Below, piece by piece: positions 1 to 11,787 of a DNA stretch of 64,000 nucleotides. The DNA comes from Litsea cubeba (lineage: Eukaryota; Streptophyta; Magnoliopsida; Laurales; Lauraceae). Below the pieces are notes generated by a model. The model worked only from the letters and a program-made list of their open reading frames with translations, was not told where the DNA came from and made no database searches. The stretch covers positions 60,468,598 through 60,532,597 of the forward strand of contig CM022946.1 in the NCBI GenBank assembly GCA_012931725.1, in the 5' to 3' direction. The position numbers and the translations under genes are program-made. Positions within the stretch are counted from its first letter, which is position 1. Every line of letters begins with the position of its first letter.

Positions 1-3000
1 CACACCGGGAAGCTTACCTCGAGCAGTTTGCCATTGTTCCTCCTCATCAGACTTCCTTTTGAGAACCCGTTCGGCATCTGCAACCTGGTGAATCAGGGCA
101 CTCTCCCTGTCGCGAGCCTCTATTATGGCAGTCCACTTGGCAGCGACTTGTGCCTGCAAATGCTCAAGACGTTTCCTGGCCTCATCGACCTCCCTGTCAA
201 GGATGTTAAGGTCATGTGTCAGCCTGATGATGGCTATCTCTTCTAAGTTCCTCTTTCGGACTGTCTGCTTCTTGCTTTCTGTAGCCTCATCCAGGTCAGA
301 CTTAGCCTTATCAGCAGGGTCTAGGAACATCTCCTTGAAGAACTGGTCATCAGCCAAACTCACGGTCTTAAACCACTTGTCACCCAGTGCAATGATCCTA
401 TCAACGATCGCCCTGGCACCTGTGACATCCAGACCAGCCTCTTCAGCATCACTGAGAATCTCCTGCACATGCTGGATCATACCAAATCCGGCTTCCAAGT
501 GCCCAGAAAAGAGAGTCTCAATCCAAGAGCTCAGAACTCGCATCACCACCTTCTTCGCAAAAAGAAGAGATGGCCCAGCTGAGGATTCGCCCAACTCCGT
601 TGGTCGGCTACTCATATCATCATCTGTTGAAAGAGTAACAAAAGAACTCTTTCCAGCTGAATCTACTCCTGCTCGGGAAGGGATCTCAGCGCGAGGAATC
701 TCCTCAATATTGTCAGAGCTGGTCCCAGGAGTCTCTACCTCTGGATTAACCTCTGGCATCCCTTGCTCTGGAAGCGACGAACCCTCCTCTGCCACTTCAA
801 AACCTGCAAAGGAAACACAAAAAGGTATGAATATGACCCTGTTTGAAAATCATTATCAGAGTTATAACTACAAAATACCTTCTTCGACGACTGGCGGAAC
901 ACTCTCTTCCTCCATGAACTCATCGAAAGCATCATCAACATTTGCGTCCATCGATGGTTCAAAGTCATCAGAACCCTGTGGCAAGTCAGCTGACAAAAAA
1001 AAAATGTGTTAGCAAACCAAGTCACAAACTCAAAAAAAAAAAAAAAAAAAGAAGTCGTACCAATTGGAGATTCTGGATTTACTCCAGAGTCCCTCGGTTC
1101 TTCTTCAGGTGCCTCAACAGGATCCATCACCACGTCATCGGTTGGGACCTCAGGCATCACCAAGTCTTCCTCTGCTAAAAAAAAAAAAAGAAAAGCAGAA
1201 ACAAGAAGCAAATCATAACATAAAAAAAAATCCCATGAAAAGAAATGGAAAGAGAAAAAGGAAGAATCATACCTTCACCGACGGTCTCTTCTTCTCGGCT
1301 TCTCTTCTCTGGAGGCTCGTCAGCATCCACTGGCACATCCTCATTGATAGTAAGAGGAACTTCCAAGTCAGGAGAATCCTCATGCTGCCCCTTGCTGCAA
1401 TGATGACTCCTCCTCCTCTTACCTCTGCGGGCTCGCTCCTTAGAGGAACCTGCCCCGCTGTCAGAGTCAGGTTTGCCACTCGACTCCTCACTAGATGGTC
1501 TGCTCTTGCCAGTAGACTCCACGGAAGCTTGCCTCTGTGCCGCTTGCATCCAAGCGCCAAGTTCGGCTTCCTCCTGTTCTAGCTGCTCCAAAGCCTCATC
1601 AGGTATCTCTCGAACAGCTTCAGAACCGATGACGCCCTGGTCACCGAGAAAGCCTATCTTGTGCTTCTCTCCAGAAAGGAAGGCCCAAACTTCCTCTCGC
1701 CGGATGTCATCCGACTTTCCAAGGCCCTTTCCAGATGCCAGCTTCACAACAAGCTCCTTCTTGGAAAGCCCCCGATATGCCAAAAAGCTCTCCGCGAACC
1801 ACTTCGCAAAGCCGGCAGTCCGGGAAGTCAGCAACACAGGATAAGAAATCATGGCTGTAGTGTCTTCAGCACTATAGAAAGCCCATGCATTTCTCCCGTC
1901 CTGTAAGCCTCCAAAGCGCTTCACCATGCTTGAAGGCGCTCCAACAACGCCTTGAGAAAAGCCCAGCTGCAAAGCAAAGCGAGAGGGTACATACGGCTGG
2001 ATGTCGACGAAAAGATGTCTGCGGTACACCATCGTGCCGACACGTATGCTGAAAAGCCACTCTCTCTCTGCATTTGTCAAGGAATAATGCCCTCCCGACC
2101 CCGCCCTGGTAGAGTCTCGGGAGGCACCAAAATCAAAAGCCTTCTTCCGCAACTCCGGAGAAAGCTTCACTGAAGACTGCCCCATCTCGACGTCCCTGAA
2201 CCGTCGGATCCTCATGCGGGCAAACAAAAGTGATTCGGACACGGCTTTGCCCTTAGCCAGTCGAATCATCAGAGGATCTTCATCCTGTGCAGCACCCAGC
2301 CGATGGAAGCCAGGACAGTGGTATACATACCACGAATAAAAGATATGGGCTGAAAATACCCTATTCATGGGAAGCCCAAGCCGAACCAGAAAAGCAGCAG
2401 CCTGCAGTTCGGTACACAGGTAGGAGTAAAGAGCTGGCACCAAAGCAAGCTGCTCTCCAAACGCCATCTGACAAGCCGGAAAAATACAATGCGGCCTGAT
2501 GTGCGTTCCATCTCCTCCAGCAAAAACAGCCTCACCAAGCCAATAAGTGAGGTAAACAGCGAGATCTCTCCGCAGTGCAATGTCAGGACATATGGCATTT
2601 GTACTTGCACAGAAATCTCTCAACTCTTCTTGCATGGCCAAGATCTTCTTTGAACTTGGATCTTGAGCTCCGGCTTCCTGGGTCACGCTATCAGAAGACT
2701 CCCTGCTATCAAAAAAGTTGGGGAATGAAGAGCTAAAACTCTTCCAACTGCTGGATCTAACTTTCAAACCCCCCTTCTCCTTCAAAAAATCATAGAAGGC
2801 GACGAGCTGAAAGTATAAAAGCCTGAACTCCTCAGACTGCCCCTCGAGGACGCTGTCAATCGGCATAAACTCCTCATAGAGTTTGCCGAGGATGGGCAAT
2901 CCAGTAATGGCGCTCAGCTCCTTCAAAGAAAAACCAATCTCACCATTCGTCACAACGAAGGTATTGGTTTGAGGGAGGAACGACTCCAGCATAGCCATGA

Positions 3001-4606
3001 AGGCCTCGTCGGAAAAGATCACGGTCTCCCTAAAGGCGCGGACCGCATCAAAAATCCCGGCTTCCTTCGAAACGACGCCACCAATCAGCAGGACACGATC
3101 AGTCCACGACTTCCACTCGGAGTCAGCATTGAAACGACCTCGAAGTCGAAAAGGCTTGATCCAATTGCTGCCGTCACCGCTGAAAATACCAAGGCCCACC
3201 GGTCTCAAATCGACCGACGGATAATCAGAGCCCTGGTAGCCGCTGGATGGCATCAACAGGTCCATATCAACAGGCGACCTCTCCGTATATCCAGGAGAAC
3301 CGCCAACAAAAACCCCGGTCTTGATTACATTTGTCCTTCTCACCCAGCTTGGAGGATCTTCCCTCTTAGGGCACGTGGGGGCAAGGCTCAGAATCGAGAC
3401 GGTGCGATCAAACGTCGACCGGGTAGCAACAGTCTTCTTCTCACCATCTGCTGTGAAAGAAAACTGAAAACATCTCCTCTGGTATGTCATGTCATCAGGG
3501 ACTGCATCACCAAAGAAGAAGGTAGGCTTGGGCAAAACGCTCTGATCTTCCATCACCCACGGACGACTGCTTACCATGATCTTATAGAATTCCTCTCCCT
3601 TGAGAGTGATCAGTCGCTGCCTCATCTCATCTCTGTTGAGGGAGTCGCACTCTTCCAGATTTCTCTCAACATACTGGACCTTCTCAAAAGCCTGCTGAAC
3701 GGCCGGATTAGAAGATCTAGAAGATCGACGAGGTACGCTTGTAGCAGGCTCTTTACCCTTGTTCGCTCTGGAGGAACCACCTGAAAAGGATGGAAAAGAA
3801 AAAGATCAAACATCAAAATGACAGAATCTCGCTAAAAAAAAATCTGGCGAAATTTTGACATGATGACGGGGCAATTCCGAAGAAAAGGAACTATCCCGAA
3901 AGAAATAGAAAGCTTGAACATGGGCTCAACATCGCTGCGAGCTCCGAAACTCCAAACTTTCGAAACCTCAAAGTCTCCGCAAAATCAGGAAGGGCTCAAC
4001 ATCACTGCGAGCTCCAAGTTCCCAAATTTGCAAAAACTTTCAGGTATGCTATCACATCATGCTACAAATTTAATTTACAAATTGAATACATGCATGAACA
4101 TCTTGGTTTGCGAAAAAAAATGCATTATCATGATGAGCAAAAAAAAAAAAAAGAAAAGAAACTTTCTCTAAAAAAAAAAGGGGAAAGAAAACAAAAAAGA
4201 AAAGAAAAGAAACTTTCTCTAAAAAAAAGAGGGGAAAGAAAACAAAAAAAGAAAGAAAAGAAACTCTCTCAAAAAAAAAAGAGGGGGGGGGGGGGAAAAA
4301 GAAAAAAAAAAGAGAGGGCTGGCCCACAGCTCGTGGCCCACAGGCCACGTGGCCGTACGGCCAGATCCGTACGGATCTGTCCGTACGGCCCACAAAAAAA
4401 AAAAAAACAAAAAACATGAAAAAAAAAAGAGAAAAGAAAGCAAAAAAAAAAACCCGTGTAAAAAAAAAAAAAGAGGGAAGCAAACACGTGGAAAAGAAAA
4501 AAAAAAGAAGAAAAGAAAAGAAAGAAACAAAAAAAAAGAAAGAACTTTATTTTTCCTACAATGGAGTTTTCTTGAAAAAAAAAAAGGAGAACTTACTTGA
4601 AGCCAT
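1..4606 (-). CDS. Antisense accessory gene of Tat-type Ty3/gypsy unit A (PMD-like protein), five exons, 3' end beyond window
   Basis: I predict a spliced gene read on the minus strand, opposite to the retroelement. Coding parts are 4606-4597 (ATG plus 7 bases), 3780-1273, 1174-1061, 989-879 and 803 to the window edge. Introns 4596-3781, 1272-1175, 1060-990 and 878-804 all start GT, end AG and are phase 1. The joined start reads M-A-S-S-G-S-S. Exon 2 is one open frame. Around residues 240-640 it resembles the aminotransferase-like plant mobile domain (PMD), for example NTFVVTNGEIGFSLKEL and the later YWLGEAVFAGG. A basic Arg/Lys patch lies near residue 800. Exons 3-4 are Asp/Glu/Pro-rich, and the last exon is helical and coiled-coil-like. 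I see no stop in the part present. Extra ORFs, some PMD-like and some antisense, are known between pol and the 3' LTR in Tat elements. The PMD call is by motif likeness; the biochemical role is unknown. Confidence 0.78.
4343..4390. promoter_or_regulatory. Palindrome cluster with G-box in intron 1, copy A
   Basis: A GC-rich island in an otherwise A-rich (plus strand) intron. It starts with the perfect 12-base palindrome GGCCACGTGGCC, which contains the bZIP/bHLH G-box core CACGTG. A 14-base palindrome GATCCGTACGGATC (4364-4377) follows, flanked on both sides by further CCGTACGG copies. Another CACGTG lies near 4484. The island is kept in copy B (16901-16948) with small changes. Function is inferred only. 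Confidence 0.5.
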
Positions 4607-4727
4607 TGATGGAGAATAAGAAGAAAAGTCTTGAAGATCTTGAAGAAGAAAAGCTCTTGGTCTTGAAGCCCTCTTGAGATTATTGCAAAAGAAAGTAATA
4701 AGAGCAAGAGATCCAACCTTCTCCTTG

Positions 4728-4735
4728 CTTTTATA
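4728..4735 (-). promoter_or_regulatory. TATA box of antisense gene, copy A
   Basis: On the minus strand the sequence is CTATAAAAGC, about 120 bases upstream of the predicted ATG at 4606. The same box and spacing occur in copy B (17276-17283). Spacing to the ATG leaves room for a short 5' leader. This suggests the antisense gene has its own promoter inside the element. Confidence 0.6.
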
Positions 4736-4798
4736 GAGAAGAGCAAACCAAAGAAGGAAAGAAGAAAGAGGTAAGTGTTACTAATTAGTAACCTTACC

Positions 4799-5010
4799 AA
4801 AAGAAAGAGATTAGAAAGATTCTTTCCCAAAAGAAAGATATCTTGAAGGATTTTCTCCCAAAAAGAAATCGATGACGGATTCTTTCCCAAAAGAAAGATA
4901 TCTTGAGATATTCTATCCCAAAAATAAAGGGATCATGAGAGATTCTCTCCAAGTAAAGATATTCTTGGATATTCTCTATCCAAATGAGATATTTTTGGAT
5001 ATTCTTTACA
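4799..5010. repeat. Imperfect tandem repeat, AAAGAAAGATATCTTGAG type
   Basis: Successive units of roughly 40-50 bases repeat words such as GATTCTTTCCC and AAAGAAAGATATCTTGA. The stretch lies upstream of the antisense gene's TATA box. A matching stretch is at about 17346-17590 in unit B. Confidence 0.5.
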
Positions 5011-5310
5011 AAAATGACACCATATGAGATCTAAGCCATTTCAAAAGCTTAAGGTCCCATGGGTTAGCCCATATGAGCCAGGTTTGACCACCTAGGCACA
5101 AAAAAAAAGAAATAAATTTTGGGCTTTTAGTCAAAGAGAAATCCCTCTTACCAAGAGCATACAAAAATGGTTCCATGCCTCTTTTGAGTTGATTGGACCA
5201 TACAAAAGAAAATTCCAAGCCCCATGAGCTTCCAAAAATCAAACCATCCAGCCTCATCTACCAAATTGAGCCAAATCTTGAAATTGACATTCCACAAAAA
5301 TCAAACCAAA

Positions 5311-5535
5311 TCCTGGTCCCCTAACTTGCCACATACAGCCTGTTAGGTCACAAGACCAAAACCAAAAACCAAAACCTGATCCCCTAACTTGCCACATACA
5401 GCCTGTTAGGTCACAAGATCAAAACCAAAATTGATCCCCCAACATTCCACATACAGCTTGTTGGGTCACACGATCAAAACCAAACCCGACCCCCTAACCT
5501 GCCACATATAGCCTGTTAGGTCACAAGGTCAAAAC
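5311..5535. repeat. About 60-bp tandem repeat, four units (unit A)
   Basis: Four diverged units share CCCCTAACTTGCCACATACA and GCCTGTTAGGTCACAAG. They lie between the antisense gene's promoter and the polypurine tract. Unit B has the same array at about 17890-18105. Tandem repeats in the 3' untranslated part are a known habit of Tat-lineage elements. Confidence 0.7.
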
Positions 5536-5743
5536 CCAAATCCACATCCCTGATGTCATCTTCAAAACTTTGCCTCGAGATGGTACGTGATCCCTTTCAC
5601 TACCATAAAATTCCCCTAGAAGCTCAAAAGGCTACAAATACCAAAAAGAAAGACTGCTCAAAGACTCTTGGTCAAGTCATAGGCTCTCCTTCAAAAATCT
5701 CTTCGAGGCACATCGACTACAGAAGTTAAGCAACTCGCCGCTG

Positions 5744-5760
5744 TACCTCGAGGGGGCATT
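5744..5760 (+). other. Polypurine tract before LTR1
   Basis: TACCTCGAGGGGGCATT lies directly before TGTTGACACC, the LTR start. This is the plus-strand DNA primer of a Ty3/gypsy element running left to right. Unit B has the same sequence ending at 18330. Confidence 0.8.
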
Positions 5761-7189
5761 TGTTGACACCAAAAATGTCACTTTGCCTTTTCAAGATCCA
5801 AAGAGCTACATGAAGTCGCAACCTGCCATAAATAGGCAATGCTGCTTCCAAAAATCGAATCTTGTCAGAATCAAACAAAAACTGCAAGATTCTTCCAGAC
5901 AGCCAAAAGAGGAGTACACAAGAAGTTTCGGGCCATTTCAAAATCATTTGGCCTAACTTCGCTTCTCCGACAGCCGAAAAGGAGCTCTCGGCGACAAAAG
6001 TTCTCCGGGACCATGGTTTCCAAGACAGAACCTATGGATCATCTTAAAATGACTCCAATAGGTTCCCTGTCAAATTTCAAGTCAATCGGACATTGATTGA
6101 CCGCACATCAAACCGCGACATCTTCAACACGATAAAAAGCAAGTCTACAGGTGATAGGACCCCAAACGGCTTCGAAACTCAAACAAAAGCCTATGGATGG
6201 TCTTATTTATTGCTCAGGAGGCTTCACACCAAATTTCAGGTCATTCCGACATCGTTTGGCCCAGTTTCAGCTTCTGACGGAAAATCGGCAGCTCTGCGCG
6301 ACAAAGTCTTCGGCTTTCTCAGGAAATTGGAAACTTTGCAAAATAAAATGCAAGGATTCTCATCAGGTTTCCTACAAAGAAATTAGGCCAATAAATGGTC
6401 AAAATGTCAAGGAAAAGTACAGAAGAAAAAAGAATCGAAAAACAGCAAAAACGGACGCAAAACGGGACACGAAAGGGGGAAAACCCCTGGGCCAGGGTCG
6501 CCGGCGACCTTGGAACCCGGGGTCGCCGGGAAAGCCCCGGAAACCCCGGTTTTCGCCGTTTTTTTCGCGATTCGAGGAGCCCAGCCTCTGGTACTTTCCA
6601 AAATTCATGCTTTTGAGACACCAAGTCCTCTGACATCCGTCCAAAACACGGGTAAATCATCAAGAGTATCGAAAACAATATTGATCGCCACCCGGTCAAC
6701 CAAAAAAAGTGTGCTTTCTACTCGACCGATCGAGAAATCGACAGGACAGATGGCACCGACCCGCTGTTGGCAACAAACACCTGAAATTACATGATCATCT
6801 GATGTCGATCTACATGAAGATCCATCGATGATCATCAACAGAAGAATCTCAAAAGACGTGGCACGGCCCGCGACTCTTCAGCTGCTCGGCGACCACTTAA
6901 TGCGATTAATTGACTAGCTTTATTACAGTCATTAATCCATTTCTTTGGACGGCCCAATCAGAAGCAAGCATTCGGGAGTTACAAGTCAAGAGATTCATGG
7001 CATTTAACCCATGAAACTCCTCCCATCATGGCGATTAAAGGCGATTAAATGCCCTCAATCTCCTCCGGCCAATCAGAAGCCAAGAAAAAGGAGTTACAAA
7101 ATAAACAATTCAATTTTGTAACTCCTCCCATTATGCGGCTTAATGACAATAAAAGCCCATAAACCCACCTAAAAGGCTACCTAAAAGCC

Positions 7190-7198
7190 TATAAATAG
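7190..7198 (+). promoter_or_regulatory. TATA box of LTR1
   Basis: TATAAATAG within CCTATAAATAGGAG, followed by an A/C-rich transcribed leader. The matching box of LTR2 is at 20053-20061. It would drive the genomic RNA of unit B. Confidence 0.65.
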
Positions 7199-7705
7199 GA
7201 GGGCTCTCCAAGAAGAACAGACACACAACATCAACAAACACAAACACAACATCAACAGACAGCAGACAAAAATCCAGAGAAAGGAAAAAGAGAGAAAACT
7301 CTGCGGAAGTTCTACACCGGCCACCGCAACAAGGTGACAAAAGTCCCTTGGGGGGTACCCCCCCCCCCCAAGGTCCTTGCCTTCTCCTCCTGCCTCCAAT
7401 GGCTTAGATATGGCTTTTCAGCCCGTCTACTCGGCTTTTTATTGGACATAGAACCCTCCTTTGGTCTTTGTCCTCTAAAAACCTGAGGTTATAGCCAAGC
7501 CAAGCGAATCAATAGCATCCTCTGTTCTCATCTGCATGGATGATGGCGAAGCCCACATATGGCTTGCGACCGTCAATCTAAACGAGTCCCCCACAATCTC
7601 CTGAGAAGTTAGATCCTCCTTTTCTTGCTTTTCATTGTAGTTTGTATTTTTTTCAAAAGAGACAAAAATCACAATTCTTGTCTTTCATTGTTGATAAAGA
7701 TTGTA

Positions 7706-7800
7706 AATCGGCTATAAACGCCAAAATCGGCTATAAACGCCAAAAATCGGCTATAAACGCCAAAATCGGCTATAAATGCCAAAATCGGCTATAAATGCCA
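7706..7800 (+). repeat. CGGCTATAAAYGCCAAAA tandem array in LTR1
   Basis: Five copies of a 19-20 base unit, CGGCTATAAACGCCAAAA or with ...AATGCC. Four copies occur at the same place in LTR2 (about 28756-28833). The motif recurs many times in the pol-to-antisense-gene spacer (11788-12172). Confidence 0.85.
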
Positions 7801-8093
7801 AAAAAATCGCCTTTCACGGCAAATCAAGAAAATGTCTCTTTTCTTAAATATATGTGCAATGGAAAACTTGAAAGAAGTTGATTTCCTTTTTACTTGCGAA
7901 GGTTGATCTCCGGATCACCACTTGCAATTCCAAGTAAAAATAGAAAATCTGGCACACCCACAAAAAAAGAAATGTTGATGCACGCCCCCCTTGCCCCCCG
8001 GTTACGAAAGGGTCAGAACCAAACGGACTCCCACGTCCGCCGACCTCGGTAGGAACCCGGGCATCGGGAGCGCGGTCCATCACCGTGAGGAAC

Positions 8094-11000
8094 AACATCC
8101 TGAATGGTTGGCCAACATTGTCCCCGTGACAAAGAAAAACGGGCAGATCAGGGTCTGTATTGACTATAGAGACTTGAATGGCGCATGCCCTAAAGATGAA
8201 TTTCCGCACCCCATACCAGAGGTAATGATTGATAATACCTGTGGATTCGAGCGAATGACATTCATGGATGGTTTCTCTGGCTACAATCAGATAAAGATGC
8301 ATCCTGAAGACGAAAAACATATATCTTTTCGGACCCCATTTGGCGTGTATTGCTACACTGTCATGCCATTTGGTCTGAAAAATGCTGGTGCCACATATCA
8401 GAGGGCTATGATGAAAATATTCCAAGATATGCAGTACAAGACGGTTGAATGTTACGTTGATGACCTCGCCGTCAAAAGCAAAAGAAAAGAAGATCATCTC
8501 GAAAACCTTCGAGAAGTCTTCCTCCGGCTCCGCAAACACAAACTGCGAATGAATCCTTTGAAATGCTTCTTCGGCGTCTCGTCGGGTAAGTTCCTCGGAT
8601 TCTTAGTTCGGAAAGCTGGAATAGAGCTTGACCCCATAAAAGTCAAAGCCATTCTAGAAATGCCCTCTCCAAGAACCTTGAGAGAACTCAAAGGGCTTCA
8701 AGGGAGATTGGCCTACATCAGACGGTTCATCTCCAATCTTTTGGGGAAATGCCGTCCATTCTCCCGGTTGATGAAAAAAGGTGTAAACTTTGTCTGGGAT
8801 GCTGACTGTGAAGCTGCTTTCCAAGACATCAAGTCATACCTGACAAAACCTCCAGTGTTAGCTGCTCCTACCACTGGAAAACCATTAATCTTGTACACAA
8901 GAGCCCTTGATCACTCTTTGGGAGCTCTGCTTGTGCAAGAAAATGATCAAAGAAAAGAAGCTGCTCTATATTACCTCAGCCGCATGCTAGTAGGTGCAGA
9001 GCATCGCAACTCTCCAGTCGAAAAAGAATGTCTTGCAGTGATGTTCGCCGTACAAAAGCTGCGTCACTACTTGCTTTCCAACATAGTCTACCCGGTCTCG
9101 AGGGTCAACCTCTTGAAGGTCCTCGTCACAAAGGCAGGTTCTCTCAATGCTCGACTGGCAAAATGGTCCATCCTTCTGTCACAATTTTATATTAGGTATG
9201 TACCACAAAAGGCAATCAAAGGGCAAGCTCTAGCGAACTTCCTCACAGAGCATCCATTGCCTAAAGATTCTCCACTCAGAGATGATCTCCCAGACGAACC
9301 AGTCTACAATGTGGAGACTTTCTCACAAAATGCCTCCTGGGACATGTACTTTGACGGTGCAACCAGGACAAATGAAAAAAGACAGCTGATCTCGGGAGTT
9401 GGCATCCTCTTTGTTAGCCCCGACAAATACATGATTCCACACGCTTTCTCGCTACTGGAACCATGCACAAACAATGCAGCTGAATATCAAGCTCTGATCT
9501 TAGGATTGGAACTCGCCATCGAATCCGGTATCACCATGCTGGAAGTCTTCGGAGACTCTCAACTGATCGTCAACCAGATGAATCAGAAATTTGAAGTAAG
9601 GAAGCCAGATTTACTGCCTTACTACAACAAGGCACAATCACTTCTGCAAAAGTTTGACATCTGTCACATCACCCACATTCGTAGAGGTGAAAACATACGT
9701 GCAGATGCCCTAGCTGGACTTGCCGCATCCATGGCAATCCAGGAAGGGGAAAACATACAAATCACAGTGTGCGAAAGAAGAATCCTTCCTCCTCTTAACA
9801 CGCACCAAGCTGTTGCTGAATGCCACCAAGTGGTTGGAAGTAGGATTTCAATCCTTCAAACTTCAATCGGCGACTGGAGAGATCCATTCATTGATTACAT
9901 TATGTTCGGAATCCTACCTGAAGATCCAAAAGAACGGGTAAGCATCCAAAGGCGAACCCCAAGCTTTCATTTGGATATTCCTTCAAAAATCCTTTATAGG
10001 AAATCCTTCAACGGAGTACTTCTACGCTGCTTGTCACAACAAGAGGCTGAAGAAACACTCAAAGAAGTTCATGCTGGTCTTTGCGGAGCTCATCAGGCTG
10101 GTCCCAAGCTCTATGATCAGATAAAAAGGTTAGGATATTACTGGCCTACCATGGTAGCTGACGCAATGCAATTTGCTAAGCGCTGCCAACAATGCCAAAT
10201 TCATGGAGATTACATTCACATGCCTCCAGAATGGCTGCATCCTACAGCGATCTCATGGCCTTTCGAAGCATGGGGTATGGACATCATAGGTCCTATTTCT
10301 CCCCCTTCGAGCAAAGGTCATCGCTTCATCTTCGCCGCTACGGATTATTTCTCCAAGTGGTCAGAAGCATTTGCGTTCAACGAAATGAAGACCTCATCAG
10401 TCCTTCAGTTCCTGCGCACCAACATCATTTGTCGTTTCGGCATACCCAAAAGATTCGTCCATGATAACGGAGCACAATTCCGGGATCATCGATTCTACAG
10501 GTTCTGCGACAAATACAAAATCCAAAGCTGTCCTTCGACTCCATACAATCCGGCAGCAAACGGGTTAGCAGAAGCTTTCAACAAGACACTCTGCAAAATC
10601 CTCAAAAAAATGGTCTCTAGTCATAAAAGAGACTGGAGCGACAAAATGTCTGAAGCTTTGTGAGCCTATCGAACCACCGTTCGAGGACCAACCCATAGCA
10701 CACTATTGTCCTTGGTCTATGGATGCGAAGCTGTCGTGCCCTTGGAAGTGCAAATTCCTTCCTTGAGGGTATCCTTACAAAATGACATGACTCAAGAAAG
10801 CAATGTCAAATTGCGACTCCATGAGCCGGACAATCTCGATGAGAGACGGCTCGAAGCTCAACAAAGCATTGAACTTTACCAAGCACGCATGGCAGGATCT
10901 TTCGATAAAAAGGTCAGGCAACGCACCTACAAAAAGAGTGACTTGGTTCTTGCGGTAAAAAGACCAATGGTCTTCACTCACAAGTCCAAAGGCAAATTTG

Positions 11001-11131
11001 AGCCAAAATGGGAGGGACCCTACGTCATCGACAAGGTTTTCTCCAACGGCGCATACGCACTTCTAAACATGGAAGGTGACAGATGTATGCTGCCCATCAA
11101 CGGCAAGTTCTTAAAGCGGTACTACCCTTGA
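8094..11131 (+). pseudogene. Tat-type Ty3/gypsy pol: RT, two RNase H domains, integrase; 5'-truncated with one nonsense codon
   Basis: Homology starts abruptly inside reverse transcriptase (HPEWLANIVPVTKKNGQIR), with no ATG, gag or protease. RT carries the catalytic YVDD at 8452-8463. The Ty3-type RNase H follows, then a second RNase H (about 9340-9735, DMYFDGATRTN), an acquired domain typical of the Tat clade. Integrase has its H-H-C-C zinc finger (HAGLCGAH, CQQC, about 10060-10200) and the D, D, E core residues (WGMDIIGP, FVHDNGAQF, NGLAEAFNKT). A TGA at 10661-10663 interrupts the integrase; the same frame then continues to 11131 with a normal integrase C-terminus. No chromodomain is seen. 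The product would be nuclear and cytoplasmic replication enzymes, but this copy cannot encode them whole. Confidence 0.92.
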
Positions 11132-11618
11132 GGACTTACCCAACTGGGTAAGAGCAATGCCTGTACAGCCAAAACCGGTTTTCAGGTACACGCTCGCTAA
11201 ACCCACCCTTTTTTAGAATTTTCATGTCAAATGTTGAAATTTCTAGAAATTTAAACAATGCTTATTTCCATCGTTTCATTGTTCAAAAAAACCCAAGTTT
11301 AGGAACCTTTCCCTAACTTGACCAAAATTTTCAACCCTTAAACCCAAAATTCATGGTTTGAAAAAAAATCCAGATTCAGGGATTTCCACCCTAGTCCACC
11401 CTGCCTTTTACCGTCAAAATGGTTTTAGGTCAAAACTTATGACCCTCGTGTCTTTAAACAAAAAAACAAACAAAAAAAATGGTTTTTTCAAAAAACCATG
11501 GAGACGCAACATTTCAGTTGATATCCATAACTCAAAGGCTCGAGAAAACCACAAATTTCAAAAATCATGGGGAAACGACATCAAGTCAGTACCCGCAAAA
11601 CCAAAATTTTTGAAAAGC
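11132..11618. other. Post-pol spacer, no gene seen
   Basis: AT-rich untranslated sequence after the pol stop, with short A-runs. I see no reading frame with a recognisable product. Confidence 0.5.
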
Positions 11619-11768
11619 AAGGATGCGACATTCCATCGATACTTGCACCCAAATCCGCAAGGATGCGACATTCCATCGATACTCGCAACCGAATGAGCAA
11701 GGATGCGACATTCCATCGATACTTGCAAGAACATTCAGCAGGGAGGCGACTTTTAGTCGATACTTGCA
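11619..11768 (+). repeat. 40-bp tandem repeat after pol
   Basis: Three close units and one diverged unit of about 40 bases share AAGGATGCGACATTCCATCG followed by ATACTTGCA. It lies in the hypervariable region downstream of pol. Confidence 0.85.
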
Positions 11769-11787
11769 TTTTTTGAAAACCAAACCG

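Larger units (their letters stand above)
5761..8093 (+). repeat. LTR1 of Tat-type Ty3/gypsy (3' LTR of unit A, 5' LTR of unit B)
   Basis: It starts TGTTGACACC after the polypurine tract and is homologous to 18331-20214 plus 28413-29103. A TATA box TATAAATAG is at 7190-7198. The right boundary is uncertain: homology with LTR2 stops at ...GGTCCATCA (8093), where pol sequence begins abruptly. If 8093 is the true end, the LTR is about 2.33 kb. Alternatively the LTR ends somewhat earlier and part of a 5' untranslated region is included. LTR1 lacks roughly 285 bases that LTR2 has near 18570-18860. Confidence 0.7.

Noticed and set aside
2969..3784. Long plus-strand open frame opposite the antisense gene
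   Set aside because: It overlaps the coding exon on the other strand, has no recognisable domain and is a shadow of the conserved minus-strand frame.
4070..4890. Lys/Arg-rich (plus) and Phe/Leu-rich (minus) open frames
   Set aside because: They come from A-rich intron sequence of the antisense gene. They are low complexity and change between the two copies.
7697..7810. CRISPR-like array of CGGCTATAAACGCC repeats
   Set aside because: There are no spacers of regular length. It is a simple tandem minisatellite in a plant LTR.
7949..7962. TGGCACACCCAC as a primer-binding site of the Tat unit
   Set aside because: It resembles a primer site but I cannot match it to a tRNA 3' end, and no clear LTR terminus lies just before it.
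10706..11131. Separate small gene after pol
   Set aside because: It is in the same frame as pol and encodes the integrase C-terminal part. It is separated from pol only by the TGA at 10661.
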